Virus record (IMG/VR): IMGVR_UViG_3300006484_000020
Coordinates: 1-42,419 of that record
Strand: one strand, 5' to 3'
DNA: 42,419 nucleotides
Origin: a virus
This document shows, piece after piece, positions 33,114 through 41,812 of the stretch. The translations under genes were made by a program, and so were the position numbers. The notes beneath the pieces were generated by a model. It saw only the letters and a program-made list of their open reading frames with translations. It did no database searches and was not told where the DNA came from. Within the stretch, counting starts at the first letter, position 1, and each line of letters opens with the position of its first letter.

Positions 33114-33326
33114 TTGTTTAGAATAATCCATGAAATTTTATTTTATGGAAAGGGTGGATATGATTATGATACCGTTTATAACATGCCTGTATGGCTTAGA
33201 AATGCAACATATAATTTTATATCCGAATCCTTAGCTAAAGAAAGTGAAGCTAATAAAAACACAGGTAAGTCATCTAATCGCACAGCATTAGATTGGGTAA
33301 ACCCAGATAAAAGTAAATTAAAATAA
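33114..33326 (+). CDS. Tail assembly chaperone extension (frameshift product or TTG-start gene)
   Basis: This short ORF between the gp26-like and tape measure genes contains FRIIHEILFYGKGGYDYDTV followed by YNMPVWLRNATYNFIS, a compact, well-formed segment that looks like a conserved phage protein. The earliest usable start codon after the upstream stop is the TTG at 33114. The only ATG (33183) lies inside the NMPVW motif, and the frame is open upstream into the gp26-like gene to 33060. It may therefore be translated mainly as a +1/-2 frameshift extension, like the G/GT tail chaperones of lambda-type phages. The C-terminal 30 residues are polar and probably flexible. Independent translation from TTG is the alternative. 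Confidence 0.6.
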   Translation: MFRIIHEILFYGKGGYDYDTVYNMPVWLRNATYNFISESLAKESEANKNTGKSSNRTALDWVNPDKSKLK

Positions 33327-33333
33327 TTATTAT

Positions 33334-33359
33334 AAAGGCATCAAATTTTGGTGCCTTTT
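33334..33359 (+). terminator. Intrinsic terminator before the tape measure gene
   Basis: AAAGGCATCAA (33334-33344) pairs with TTGGTGCCTTT (33348-33358) over 11 positions including one T-G wobble, with a three-base loop. The 3' arm ends in TTTT (33356-33359). The T-run is short but the stem is long. It lies directly against the next ATATTTATA motif. Confidence 0.8.
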
Positions 33360-33360
33360 A

Positions 33361-33369
33361 ATATTTATA
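33361..33369 (+). promoter_or_regulatory. ATATTTATA motif before the tape measure gene
   Basis: An exact 9-mer begins two bases after the preceding terminator's T-run and 18 bases upstream of the ATG at 33388. A related ATATATTTA lies between motif and start. This is the second case of terminator and motif placed back to back. Confidence 0.65.
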
Positions 33370-33387
33370 ACATATATTTAACAGTTA

Positions 33388-36231
33388 ATGGCTAAAAAAG
33401 AGGAAATATCAAAAAAGAACATTGAAGAAAACAATGCTGCTCTCGCTGAACAATTAAGTTTAGTTGGAGCTTTAAATGATAAAATGTCCTTTTTATATAA
33501 AACTTCAAAAGATAAATATACCACAGATAAATTATCAGTAGATTTAACAAAACAAGCTGTTTCACTTACACAAAATTTAGCATCAGAATATTCTTCATTA
33601 AAAGATGTAAGTAGAGATTTAGCAAAAAATGAAAAACTTCAAAACCAAGCAAGAAGACAACAACTCCAAATTGAAAAAGAAATTGGAGAAGAAGGAAAAA
33701 AGAAACTTCAATTTATTGCTAACCAAGAAAAAGGTTTAAATAAATCTAAAGAAATACTTAAGGGATTAAGAGATCAAGAAATTCAAGGAGTAAAAGGTGC
33801 TAAAGAAGCAGCTGATAAATTATCTCAACAAGTAATGACTCGCCAAAAGTCTTTATCAACTCAAAAAGCAAACTTGTCATCTGAAGAAAGACAATACATG
33901 TTGTTAAAAGATACTTCCAAAGTTTTATCAGAAAATCAAGTATATTTAGAAGAACAACAAAAACGCCAAGAAAATCTTAATAAGGGGATGGGTACATTTG
34001 GTCGAGCAATTACCGGAGTATCAGGGGCTTTATCAAAAATGGGTTTAGGTGAAGTTGGGAAAAACTTAGGTTTAGAAGCCGCAAGTGAAAAAGCAAAAGA
34101 ATTATCATATGAATTAACGGATGGTGGTAAAAAAGCATTAGGTACTTTTGGTAAAATGAAAGTAGGAGTTGCGGCTTTTGGGGCTGCCCTAAAATCAGCT
34201 TTAGGACCCATAGCTATTATATCAATGATAAAAAATGCTTATGAAAAAGGAGAAGAAGCAGCAAAAAGATTAAGTGAAGAAAATGTTCAAGTAGCTAGAA
34301 CATTAGGTGTAGCTCAAGGCAAAGCAAATGAATTAGCTGGTGAAGCTAGAGCAGTTGGTGGAGCTATGGGTATTACAGGTGGTGCTGCTACCCAATCAAT
34401 GACTCAGATATATGGTTCCTTAAAAGGAACAGAAAAATTATCTCAAAGTACATTAAATACTTTTATGAGATTAAACGTATTTGCAGGAATGTCAGCTGAA
34501 AATTTAGCCGATATTCATAGATTATCTAAATTAACAGGTGAAGATGCTGGTAAAGTAGCAGATGCTATGGCTAGAACAGCACAAGAGACTATTAGAACTC
34601 AAAAAGTAAATGTTAGCACAAAAGAAGTTATGGAAGGTGTAGGTAAAATCTCTAATGTTATTAAACTCAACATGGGAGGTTCAGCCGAAGGATTAACTAA
34701 AGCATTTATCCAATCTAAGAAATTAGGTATGGAATTAAATAATATTAGAGGTATTGCTGATTCTTTATTAAATATTGAAGATTCAATAGCAGCCGAAATG
34801 GAAGCTGAATTGCTTACTGGTCAAGAATTAAATCTTGAAGAAGCAAGAAAAAAAGCATTAGCAGGAGATTTAGTTGGGGTACTAGAAGAAGTAAATAAAC
34901 AAGGTATTGATGCTGCTAGATTTGAAAAAATGAATACTTTACAAAAAGAAGCTACTGCAAAAGCTTTAGGTATGAATGTTGATCAAATGGCAGATATGTT
35001 AGTTGGTCAAAAAGAAGCAGTTTCCGAAAACCAACAATTATTAGATTCACAAAAACAAGGTGTTGCAGCAATGCAATCCTCAGCCTCTGTAACTGAAAGA
35101 TTAGCAGCTGCTGAAGAAGCAAGAGCAAACCAATTCGCAAAAATATTTGAATTAATTCATCCAATAGTAGAAGCATTTAAAGAATTAGGTCCATTAGTAC
35201 TTGAATTTATTACCCCTATTGTTGAACATTTAGCTCCAATTATAAAAGAATTAGTAGAAACACTCCTCCCAGTAATAAAAGATATATTTAAAAGTTTAAG
35301 ACCTGTTATTGATGCTATATTCACCGCATTAGATCCTATACTTGAAGTTGTAGTAGACATGGCTAAACAGTTTCTACCAATAATTGCTTCTATTTTTATA
35401 CAATTAGGTCCTATTATTGCTGGTTTGATTAAAAGTATATCACCTATAGTATTAATGTTAGCAAATGCTGCTAAAGATTTATTACCTCTGATAGCTGATG
35501 CTTTTAAATCCATGGTTCCTATATTAATTAAATTAGTAGCAATGTTTGCAGATGTAGCCAAACAACTACTCCCAGTAATTGTTGAGTTAATTCAAATGCT
35601 TCTCCCAATAGTAATGGATATTATTAAAGCGTTTATGCCTTTAGTAACTGAAATATTAAATCTAATTTTGCCTATTTTAAAACCAATTTTAGAGGTTATA
35701 ATTGAATTAACTAAAATATTAGTCCCAATTTTAGTACAAGCATTTCAATCATTAATGCCTATTCTTCAACCAGTTTTAGAACTCTTTATGGGTGTTGCTA
35801 AAATTATTGGTGGAATTCTTAAAGGAGATTTTTCAGCAGTAGCAGATGGGTTAAAAAACATAGCAAATGGACTTATAAATCTAGTTTTAGGTGTATTCTC
35901 ATACATGTTAAATGTACCTGTTAGAGCAATAAATGCAATGTTAGATTTTGTTCCTGGATTTGGTGGTAATACAATCCCTTTAGTTGAATTCCCTAAAGTT
36001 AAATTAGCAGAAGGTGGTATTGTTACAAAACCAACAAATGCCTTAATTGGTGAAGCAGGTCCTGAAGCCGTAGTTCCTCTTAATAGTAATAAATCTATGA
36101 ATATTAATACTCAAGCTTTAGAAGCTAAAATAGATAGACTTATTGCAGCAGTTGAAAGAGGTGGAGTAGTAACTTTAGATGGACAAAAAGTAGGCCAAGC
36201 ATTAGCACTTGGTAACTTTAAACAACAATAA
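33388..36231 (+). CDS. Tail tape measure protein
   Basis: This 947-residue protein occupies the tape measure position, after chaperone-like genes and before the baseplate genes. Residues 1-200 are a long charged coiled coil. About 200-300 is Gly/Ala-rich and hydrophobic (GPIAIISMIKNAY). About 300-590 is helical with GLAQ/GEDAG-type segments. About 590-815 is a striking hydrophobic repeat in which prolines recur every 11 or 14 residues (for example RPVIDAIFTALDPILEVV), suited to a membrane-interacting rod. The C-terminus has LAEGGIVTKPTNALIGEAGP followed by EAVVPL (from about residue 872), the motif found near the end of many tape measure proteins. At about 0.15 nm per helical residue the tail would be near 140 nm, an inference from the family ruler rule. 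Confidence 0.9.
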   Translation: MAKKEEISKKNIEENNAALAEQLSLVGALNDKMSFLYKTSKDKYTTDKLSVDLTKQAVSLTQNLASEYSSLKDVSRDLAKNEKLQNQARRQQLQIEKEIGEEGKKKLQFIANQEKGLNKSKEILKGLRDQEIQGVKGAKEAADKLSQQVMTRQKSLSTQKANLSSEERQYMLLKDTSKVLSENQVYLEEQQKRQENLNKGMGTFGRAITGVSGALSKMGLGEVGKNLGLEAASEKAKELSYELTDGGKKALGTFGKMKVGVAAFGAALKSALGPIAIISMIKNAYEKGEEAAKRLSEENVQVARTLGVAQGKANELAGEARAVGGAMGITGGAATQSMTQIYGSLKGTEKLSQSTLNTFMRLNVFAGMSAENLADIHRLSKLTGEDAGKVADAMARTAQETIRTQKVNVSTKEVMEGVGKISNVIKLNMGGSAEGLTKAFIQSKKLGMELNNIRGIADSLLNIEDSIAAEMEAELLTGQELNLEEARKKALAGDLVGVLEEVNKQGIDAARFEKMNTLQKEATAKALGMNVDQMADMLVGQKEAVSENQQLLDSQKQGVAAMQSSASVTERLAAAEEARANQFAKIFELIHPIVEAFKELGPLVLEFITPIVEHLAPIIKELVETLLPVIKDIFKSLRPVIDAIFTALDPILEVVVDMAKQFLPIIASIFIQLGPIIAGLIKSISPIVLMLANAAKDLLPLIADAFKSMVPILIKLVAMFADVAKQLLPVIVELIQMLLPIVMDIIKAFMPLVTEILNLILPILKPILEVIIELTKILVPILVQAFQSLMPILQPVLELFMGVAKIIGGILKGDFSAVADGLKNIANGLINLVLGVFSYMLNVPVRAINAMLDFVPGFGGNTIPLVEFPKVKLAEGGIVTKPTNALIGEAGPEAVVPLNSNKSMNINTQALEAKIDRLIAAVERGGVVTLDGQKVGQALALGNFKQQ

Positions 36232-36244
36232 TTTTTATTTTTCA

Positions 36245-36253
36245 ATATTTATA
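36245..36253 (+). promoter_or_regulatory. ATATTTATA motif before the baseplate gene cluster
   Basis: An exact 9-mer lies 14 bases upstream of the small ORF at 36268 and 13 bases after the tape measure stop. It is the last upstream copy in the window and probably drives the whole baseplate set, whose genes follow with almost no gaps. Confidence 0.6.
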
Positions 36254-36267
36254 AACAAAAAAAAACC

Positions 36268-36435
36268 ATGACAATTTTAGATTTATTAAAGGCAAGCGCG
36301 TTGAGTTTATTTGGACAAACCCCAAAAATTGAAAATCAACAAAAATCAAGATTAGAAAAAGATTTTAAAACTAAATCTAAATTAGATTTAGATGGACAAA
36401 CTCCACCTAAATATATTGATAATCAACCTAAGTAA
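36268..36435 (+). CDS. Small 55-residue protein heading the baseplate unit
   Basis: This short ORF reads MTILDLLKASALSLFGQTPK and continues to a polar C-terminus ending PPKYIDNQPK. It starts with an ATG behind an A-rich leader, 14 bases after an ATATTTATA motif, and stops six bases before the next gene, which is how real genes in this window are arranged. An amphipathic N-terminal helix is followed by a Lys/Asp/Gln-rich segment; the tripeptide GQTP occurs twice (GQTPK and GQTPP). No family is recognised. It could be a baseplate accessory or a leader peptide. The promoter-to-start geometry is the main evidence that it is translated. Confidence 0.6.
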   Translation: MTILDLLKASALSLFGQTPKIENQQKSRLEKDFKTKSKLDLDGQTPPKYIDNQPK

Positions 36436-36441
36436 TTATTA

Positions 36442-37809
36442 ATGGGTTTAGTAACACTCCTTACCGATCCTGCTTCCTTTAAGTATTATGCTAATGGAGA
36501 TCTCTATAAGCATGATAGCGGAAAAGGAAATGCTTATGATCTTAGAGCAGTACCTTATCGAGCAGGAACTCCTGGTGATGCAGGTATTTCCGGTAATGGA
36601 TCGAATCCTAAACCTTTAGTAACTACTCCTCTTCCCTCATTAGATAGTTCTCAATCTTCTAAAACTTTTATTGACAGTTTATATAGAGGTCAAGGAGTTT
36701 TAACTAAATCTACTTTTCAAGATACTGAACGAATAAGTAAATTTTTAATTAGTGAACAAGGTTTACAATTTCTTGCTAAAGAACAAGCATTACTAATTAC
36801 CCAAAATATTAGACAATATGGTAATAATGTTTCAAAATGGCAATTTATTAATCCTGCTTCATATGTTGCAAATACAGCATTAGCAGCCACAGGAATCCAT
36901 TTAAGAAATACTTTTACATTTGGATTAAATCCTACTTTTAATCGTGTAGGCACTTATGGTGAAGCAGCAACTTTTAAAAATAAAAGAGAATTAAGTATTA
37001 AAAAATCTCAACGAGTAGATAAAATTACTGTAAGTCCTTTATACCAAAGTAAAGATGGTCCAAAGGGAGAATATCTAACAGATACCGTACCCGTTTATTT
37101 TGTTAAAATAAATAATGATGGCTCAGGTCTTAACACATATATTCATTTTAGAGCTTACATAAGCGGTTTATCTGACAGCTATACAGCAGATTGGAAAAAC
37201 ACAAAATATATGGGTAGAGGAGAAGATTTTTATTCATATAATGGATTTGGTAGAGAAATAAGTTTTGGTCTTAAAGTTCCTGTTCTTTCTAGTTTGGAAC
37301 AGTCATCTGTTTATAGTAAATTAAATTACTTAGCATCATTAATGGCCCCAGACTATACAGAAGCAGGTTTTATGAGAGGTAATTTATTTAAACTTACTAT
37401 TGGAGATTACATTACTAATCTCCCAGGTATAATTAAAGGAGTAACATTTGCACAAGATGATGAGGCAGGATGGGAAGTTCCTTATAATGACCAAGGTGTT
37501 AGAGTTAATCCTCTTCCATCCTTTTCAGCAACATCTACTAGTCCTAACCCAACCACAGGCCCAGTATTTGATAAAGATGGTAATCAAATATATAACGGAT
37601 ACGCTATGCCTAAGTTAATTGATCTTGGTAGTATTAACTTTACTCCTATCCATAATTTTATTCCTCAAACAGTTAGCGAGAAATATGTTACTTCAGGAAA
37701 TGGAAATGATGTTAATGCTCCTTTTATAACATTTGGTAAAAAATCACCTTTTAGTAATAATGCTGGAGGATATAAAAATGTTCAAAATTCTTCTCAAACT
37801 AATGTATAA
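36442..37809 (+). CDS. Baseplate tube-type protein (T4 gp48/gp54-like, tentative)
   Basis: This 455-residue protein has two parts. The N-terminal half contains a flexible Pro/Ser segment (about 40-75) and a helical region with ISKFLISEQGLQFLAKEQAL. The second half looks like the tail-tube/baseplate-cap fold: TYIHFRAYISGLSDSYTADW (about 232-251), YMGRGEDFYSYNGFGREISF (about 256-275) and LFKLTIGDYITNLPGIIKGV. Patterns of this type occur in proteins that initiate the tube on the baseplate. The C-terminal 80 residues are Ser/Asn/Pro-rich. It overlaps the LysM-like gene by one base (TAATG). The gp48/gp54 analogy is from sequence style and position, so the exact equivalent is uncertain. Confidence 0.6.
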   Translation: MGLVTLLTDPASFKYYANGDLYKHDSGKGNAYDLRAVPYRAGTPGDAGISGNGSNPKPLVTTPLPSLDSSQSSKTFIDSLYRGQGVLTKSTFQDTERISKFLISEQGLQFLAKEQALLITQNIRQYGNNVSKWQFINPASYVANTALAATGIHLRNTFTFGLNPTFNRVGTYGEAATFKNKRELSIKKSQRVDKITVSPLYQSKDGPKGEYLTDTVPVYFVKINNDGSGLNTYIHFRAYISGLSDSYTADWKNTKYMGRGEDFYSYNGFGREISFGLKVPVLSSLEQSSVYSKLNYLASLMAPDYTEAGFMRGNLFKLTIGDYITNLPGIIKGVTFAQDDEAGWEVPYNDQGVRVNPLPSFSATSTSPNPTTGPVFDKDGNQIYNGYAMPKLIDLGSINFTPIHNFIPQTVSEKYVTSGNGNDVNAPFITFGKKSPFSNNAGGYKNVQNSSQTNV

Positions 37810-38129
37810 TGAGTAGATATAATAATACACCATTAATCCCATTTTCAGAAGCAGAAGGAAATAAAATTTTCCCTATTCAACGAAGTACTAGATATCCTGA
37901 ATTACCAAAAGATATTAATGATATTTATGTTATTACTACTGAAGGGGATAGATTAGATTTATTAGCTCAACAATTTTACGGTGATATAAATTTATGGTGG
38001 ATTATTTCATCAGGAAATCCTGATATAATGCCACAAAATTCCCTATTTATCCCTGTTGGAGAAGAAATAAGAATTCCTTATAATGTATCACTTGCAAAAA
38101 CCCTTTTTAATACAATAAATAGAATATAA
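37809..38129 (+). CDS. LysM-domain baseplate protein, T4 gp53-like
   Basis: This 106-residue protein has a LysM-like core, YVITTEGDRLDLLAQQFYGD followed by INLWWIISSGNPD and ends in IPVGEEIRIP, covering about residues 41-90. This pattern (TxxGDrlD.lA..fYgd..lWw.Ia..N...) is characteristic of the LysM modules in myovirus baseplate proteins such as T4 gp53 and its smaller relatives. These bind neighbouring baseplate components rather than peptidoglycan. It is much shorter than T4 gp53 (196), being little more than the LysM domain. It overlaps the preceding gene by one base and is one base from the large hub-like gene, so it is part of one translationally linked baseplate cluster. Confidence 0.78.
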   Translation: MSRYNNTPLIPFSEAEGNKIFPIQRSTRYPELPKDINDIYVITTEGDRLDLLAQQFYGDINLWWIISSGNPDIMPQNSLFIPVGEEIRIPYNVSLAKTLFNTINRI

Positions 38130-38130
38130 T

Positions 38131-41067
38131 ATGGCAAAAAATGGAAACATCACCGGCCAAGTTTTTGATGAAGAAGTTATTAATCAAATAGAAACTCGAC
38201 AAAATTTTCTTGGAACTAGATATAAAACAGATTCTCATTTAGTATATGGGAATAATAGCAATGCATTTTTAAGATTAGCATCATCAATCAGTATAGGAAC
38301 AACTCCAACCTTTATAGAAATTCAAGTTTCCGGAAGTACAATCCAAGATACTGCAACACAAGAAAAAGTAACAAATGATTTATTATCTGCTGGAAAAAAC
38401 CAACTTAAAGAACGAAAAATTAATGAAAATCTTACTGGAAATAAATTAGCCCAATCTTGCATTTTGTTTGGTGGTACAGTAGGTGTTAATAATTCTTTAA
38501 GTCCCGCTATTAAATTTGGAGTTTATGGAGATAATAGTGGACAAGAAAATGATCCTATAGGAACTATAGCAGCCTATGGTTGGGGAGGTATTTCTTCAAA
38601 AGGGTTTGTTCCTATGCCTTCAATTATCTCAGCAGATGTAAGTTTTTATAATAGAGGAGCACTAGCAAAAGCATCAGTAAAAATTAAAGTTTATTCCGTA
38701 GAACAATTACAAATTTTTGATATTCTTTATTTTAGAATTGGTTATTCAATGCTTTTAGAATGGGGTCACAATATTTGGTTAGATTCTAAAAATTCCCCAA
38801 GTCCACCCGATCCTAATAATCCAACAATCACTCCTTTAAGAGAAAGAAAAGAATTTGCAACTGAACCTTTTAAATTATTTTTTAAAGATGGTACTACACA
38901 ACAAGACATAATTAAAGCAATTAAAAAACAAAGAATTGATGAATGCTATAATTATGATGCTATGTTAGGTAAAGTAACTAATTTTACTTGGAAATTTAAT
39001 GATGATGGTTCTTATGATATTGATTTAAATTTAATAGGTTTAGGAGATATTATTGAAACTCTTAAAGTTAATACAACTAATGCTGCTAATTTAAAAAAAG
39101 ATCCAACTCCAACACAAGTTAGAACTAAGAAAAAATCAGCAATTGATTCTCAAAAAACAAAAATTGCAGATAAGAAAACCAAAGCCCCTTTAGCGGCTGA
39201 GGCAGTTAATAAAGGATTTGAAGATGCACTTGTTTCTTATAATTCATCTAAACTTGCTCAAAAAATAAGTCAAAACTATTCTACTGCTTTTACAACAGCA
39301 AAAAACACAAATGATACATCAGTACCTTTATTTGAAAATTCAACTTTAATTAATGCTTCAATTTTAGCCCAATTTAATAACCTTAACACTAATTCCGATC
39401 TTAAAGGACTTGCTAATACTGCTCAACAAGCAATCCCTGAAATAGAAGCATTTATAACAGAAGCTGGTCCTGGCCCCGAAGGTAATGCTGCACTTGTAGC
39501 TAAACTAACACCTATTATTCCATCCCTTAGAACTTTAATAAAATCATTAAATAATTTATCTATTTTAAAAGGAAATTCAGCAAAAGCTGAAGATACTGCT
39601 AAAGCAAGTCAAGCTGAAGCTGATGCTGAACTTAAAGCATTAGAAGGCGCCTTGCAATCTGTAGCTAAAGAAGAAGAAATTGCTCAATTATCCCCGGAAA
39701 CCTCAGTAGAATCAAAAAACAAAACAGCTTTAAATTTACAGTTATATAATTGGAGACAAGAAGCTAGTAAAGGATTAGATAAAGATAATCTTTTAAAACT
39801 AACATTTGTTGCCAATTCTTCAAATCCCACCTCTACAGGAGCTTCAACCTTAAATTTAAATTTTTATTATGTAAGATTAGGTTATTTATTAAAATGGATT
39901 CAAGAAAATCTTCTTTATTATGATCCTACTAAAAAAGCAGGTGATGATGCTGGAATGGATAATAAAAAATTAGGAAACCCTATTTTTACAATTGATTTTA
40001 GTTCTGAATATAATTTTTGTTTAAGATTCCCATCCCAATTCTCTTCAGACCCTAGAGTATGTGTTATTCCAAGTAAATACAAAGATGAAAATACTTCATG
40101 GGATATTCTTACTAAAGAAATTCCCGGATATTTTGTTAACAATAATGATTATGCGGGTAAATTAATGAATATATTTGTTAATATTGATTATATAGCAGGA
40201 TGTTTAGATAAAAACACAGATGTTAATGGTAAAACTAACTTACTTAAATTTTTAACAACTATGTTAGATGGAGTTAATGATGTTTTAGGTAATGTAAATA
40301 AATTAGAACCTGTATTTGATTCTGAAAATAATACTTTAAAAATTATTGAAGGTAGTAGTTTAGATAATGTTGAAAATTTAATTTTAGAAGCTGAAAGAAA
40401 AAATAATAAAATGGGTGTATTCCAAGTATATGGAATAGGAACAAATGATATACCTAAAGGTAGTTTTATAACTAATGTTGATTTTCAAGTTCAATTACCT
40501 CCCAATATGGCATCAATGGCTACAATTTCCGCTCAAGCAGGTGGAAATGTTGTAGGTGAAAATGCAACAGGTTTATCTAAACTAAATGTTGGATTTACAG
40601 ATCGATTAATGACTATAAAATTAGATAAAAGTAGTATTGAAGGTGCCGAAGCTGGTAAATTAGATCCAAAAGCATTATTTAAAACTAACATCCAATATGT
40701 AGGAAAAGCAGTTAATAGTCTTTACCAAAGTAGAAAATTTGCTACGGATACAGTAGATAATGTTCGCTCAGCAAATAGAGATATATCATTATATTTAACA
40801 GGTAATGATGCTATAGAAGGTAAAGCATCTTCTCCATTTTTTATCCCCTTTAATCTTTCATTAAACATGAAAGGATTATCAGGAATGAAAAACTATGAAC
40901 GGTTTTCAATCACAGAAGAAATTCTACCATATAGTTATAGATCCGGAGACCAAGGAGGTGTAATTAACTTTTTAATTAAAGGTATATCTCATACTATAGG
41001 TAATAATGAATGGACTACAAAAATTGAAAGTCTTACAGTCAGTTCAAATAGAAAAGTTAAAACATAA
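38131..41067 (+). CDS. Large baseplate hub-like protein
   Basis: This 978-residue protein belongs to the baseplate cluster. Around residues 165-225, IISADVSFYNRGALAKASVK followed by IKVYSVEQLQIFDILYFRIG and YSMLLEWGHNIW has the pattern of phage hub proteins (gp27/gpD-like), in which such a barrel sits at the tip of the tail tube. About 330-560 is an Ala/Lys/Glu-rich helical insertion. The C-terminal part includes aromatic beta-rich sequence (LNLNFYYVRLGYLLKWIQEN) and ends ISHTIGNNEWTTKIESLTVS, again typical of hub or tail-associated proteins. It is far larger than T4 gp27 (391), so it is probably a fusion or an enlarged hub. No lysozyme or peptidase motif is visible. The stop overlaps the next start (TAATG). 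Confidence 0.65.
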   Translation: MAKNGNITGQVFDEEVINQIETRQNFLGTRYKTDSHLVYGNNSNAFLRLASSISIGTTPTFIEIQVSGSTIQDTATQEKVTNDLLSAGKNQLKERKINENLTGNKLAQSCILFGGTVGVNNSLSPAIKFGVYGDNSGQENDPIGTIAAYGWGGISSKGFVPMPSIISADVSFYNRGALAKASVKIKVYSVEQLQIFDILYFRIGYSMLLEWGHNIWLDSKNSPSPPDPNNPTITPLRERKEFATEPFKLFFKDGTTQQDIIKAIKKQRIDECYNYDAMLGKVTNFTWKFNDDGSYDIDLNLIGLGDIIETLKVNTTNAANLKKDPTPTQVRTKKKSAIDSQKTKIADKKTKAPLAAEAVNKGFEDALVSYNSSKLAQKISQNYSTAFTTAKNTNDTSVPLFENSTLINASILAQFNNLNTNSDLKGLANTAQQAIPEIEAFITEAGPGPEGNAALVAKLTPIIPSLRTLIKSLNNLSILKGNSAKAEDTAKASQAEADAELKALEGALQSVAKEEEIAQLSPETSVESKNKTALNLQLYNWRQEASKGLDKDNLLKLTFVANSSNPTSTGASTLNLNFYYVRLGYLLKWIQENLLYYDPTKKAGDDAGMDNKKLGNPIFTIDFSSEYNFCLRFPSQFSSDPRVCVIPSKYKDENTSWDILTKEIPGYFVNNNDYAGKLMNIFVNIDYIAGCLDKNTDVNGKTNLLKFLTTMLDGVNDVLGNVNKLEPVFDSENNTLKIIEGSSLDNVENLILEAERKNNKMGVFQVYGIGTNDIPKGSFITNVDFQVQLPPNMASMATISAQAGGNVVGENATGLSKLNVGFTDRLMTIKLDKSSIEGAEAGKLDPKALFKTNIQYVGKAVNSLYQSRKFATDTVDNVRSANRDISLYLTGNDAIEGKASSPFFIPFNLSLNMKGLSGMKNYERFSITEEILPYSYRSGDQGGVINFLIKGISHTIGNNEWTTKIESLTVSSNRKVKT

Positions 41068-41780
41068 TGCCGTATTATCCAAAATCAAAAATCCAAACCA
41101 ATTTATTTTCCAATGGAGAATTAATTCGTTCATCTGATTTTACTTCATATGTTGGTCCTTATTATAAATTATCAACTGGAGATAGATTTGTTGGTCAAAA
41201 CCCTCAAGCATTAAGATATCCTGAATTATTAATAGATCTAAAAGATTTCCAACAATCATCAGATCTACTTCGTACTAAACAAGCACCTAACTTTAGTACT
41301 TTAACAGAATTAGGAAACTATACCCAAAACTTAAAAGAACAATATGTTTCTCGAAAAGTTCCTACCCCATATTATCCACAACCATCCCAACAAGATTATC
41401 AAGTAGGATATTTTACAAGATATTTTGCTAAACAAGCAAACGATACAACCTTTATAGAAACCGATCAATCTACATTTGAAAATTTAGCACAACATAATAG
41501 TGAATATTTGTGGGAACTATACAATGTAATTTCTTTGCCTTGGCAAATTAATGGAAATGTAGAAAATGTATTTAAAACTAACAGAAACATAGTTAGATTA
41601 GAAGAAAAAAATGGTTTTAAGGGATTATCTAAATTTTTAAACGAAAATTACATCAAATTCTATCAAGGTACTGATAAAAATAAAGATTTAAGTTCATTAA
41701 TGAATGATAAAGACCCAAAACATAATACCCCAGATAATCATATGAATTCCACCCAACGCAAGTTTGGAGATATGAAGTAA
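41067..41780 (+). CDS. Baseplate-associated structural protein of unknown function
   Basis: This 237-residue protein begins MPYYPKSKIQTNLFSNGELI. The YYPKS-x-I-x-TNL opening, followed by the YVGPYYKLSTGDRFVGQNPQ segment, seems familiar from structural genes of marine T4-like phages, but I cannot name the family. It is Tyr/Gln/Asn-rich with a central aromatic block (QVGYFTRYFAKQANDTTFIE) and a polar C-terminus. It overlaps the hub-like gene by one base and is the last gene of the baseplate cluster. A role as a wedge or hub accessory is likely from position only. The gap after its stop (32 bases) shows no terminator. Confidence 0.6.
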   Translation: MPYYPKSKIQTNLFSNGELIRSSDFTSYVGPYYKLSTGDRFVGQNPQALRYPELLIDLKDFQQSSDLLRTKQAPNFSTLTELGNYTQNLKEQYVSRKVPTPYYPQPSQQDYQVGYFTRYFAKQANDTTFIETDQSTFENLAQHNSEYLWELYNVISLPWQINGNVENVFKTNRNIVRLEEKNGFKGLSKFLNENYIKFYQGTDKNKDLSSLMNDKDPKHNTPDNHMNSTQRKFGDMK

Positions 41781-41812
41781 CCATTGTATATTACATACAA
41801 AATAGGTTATAA

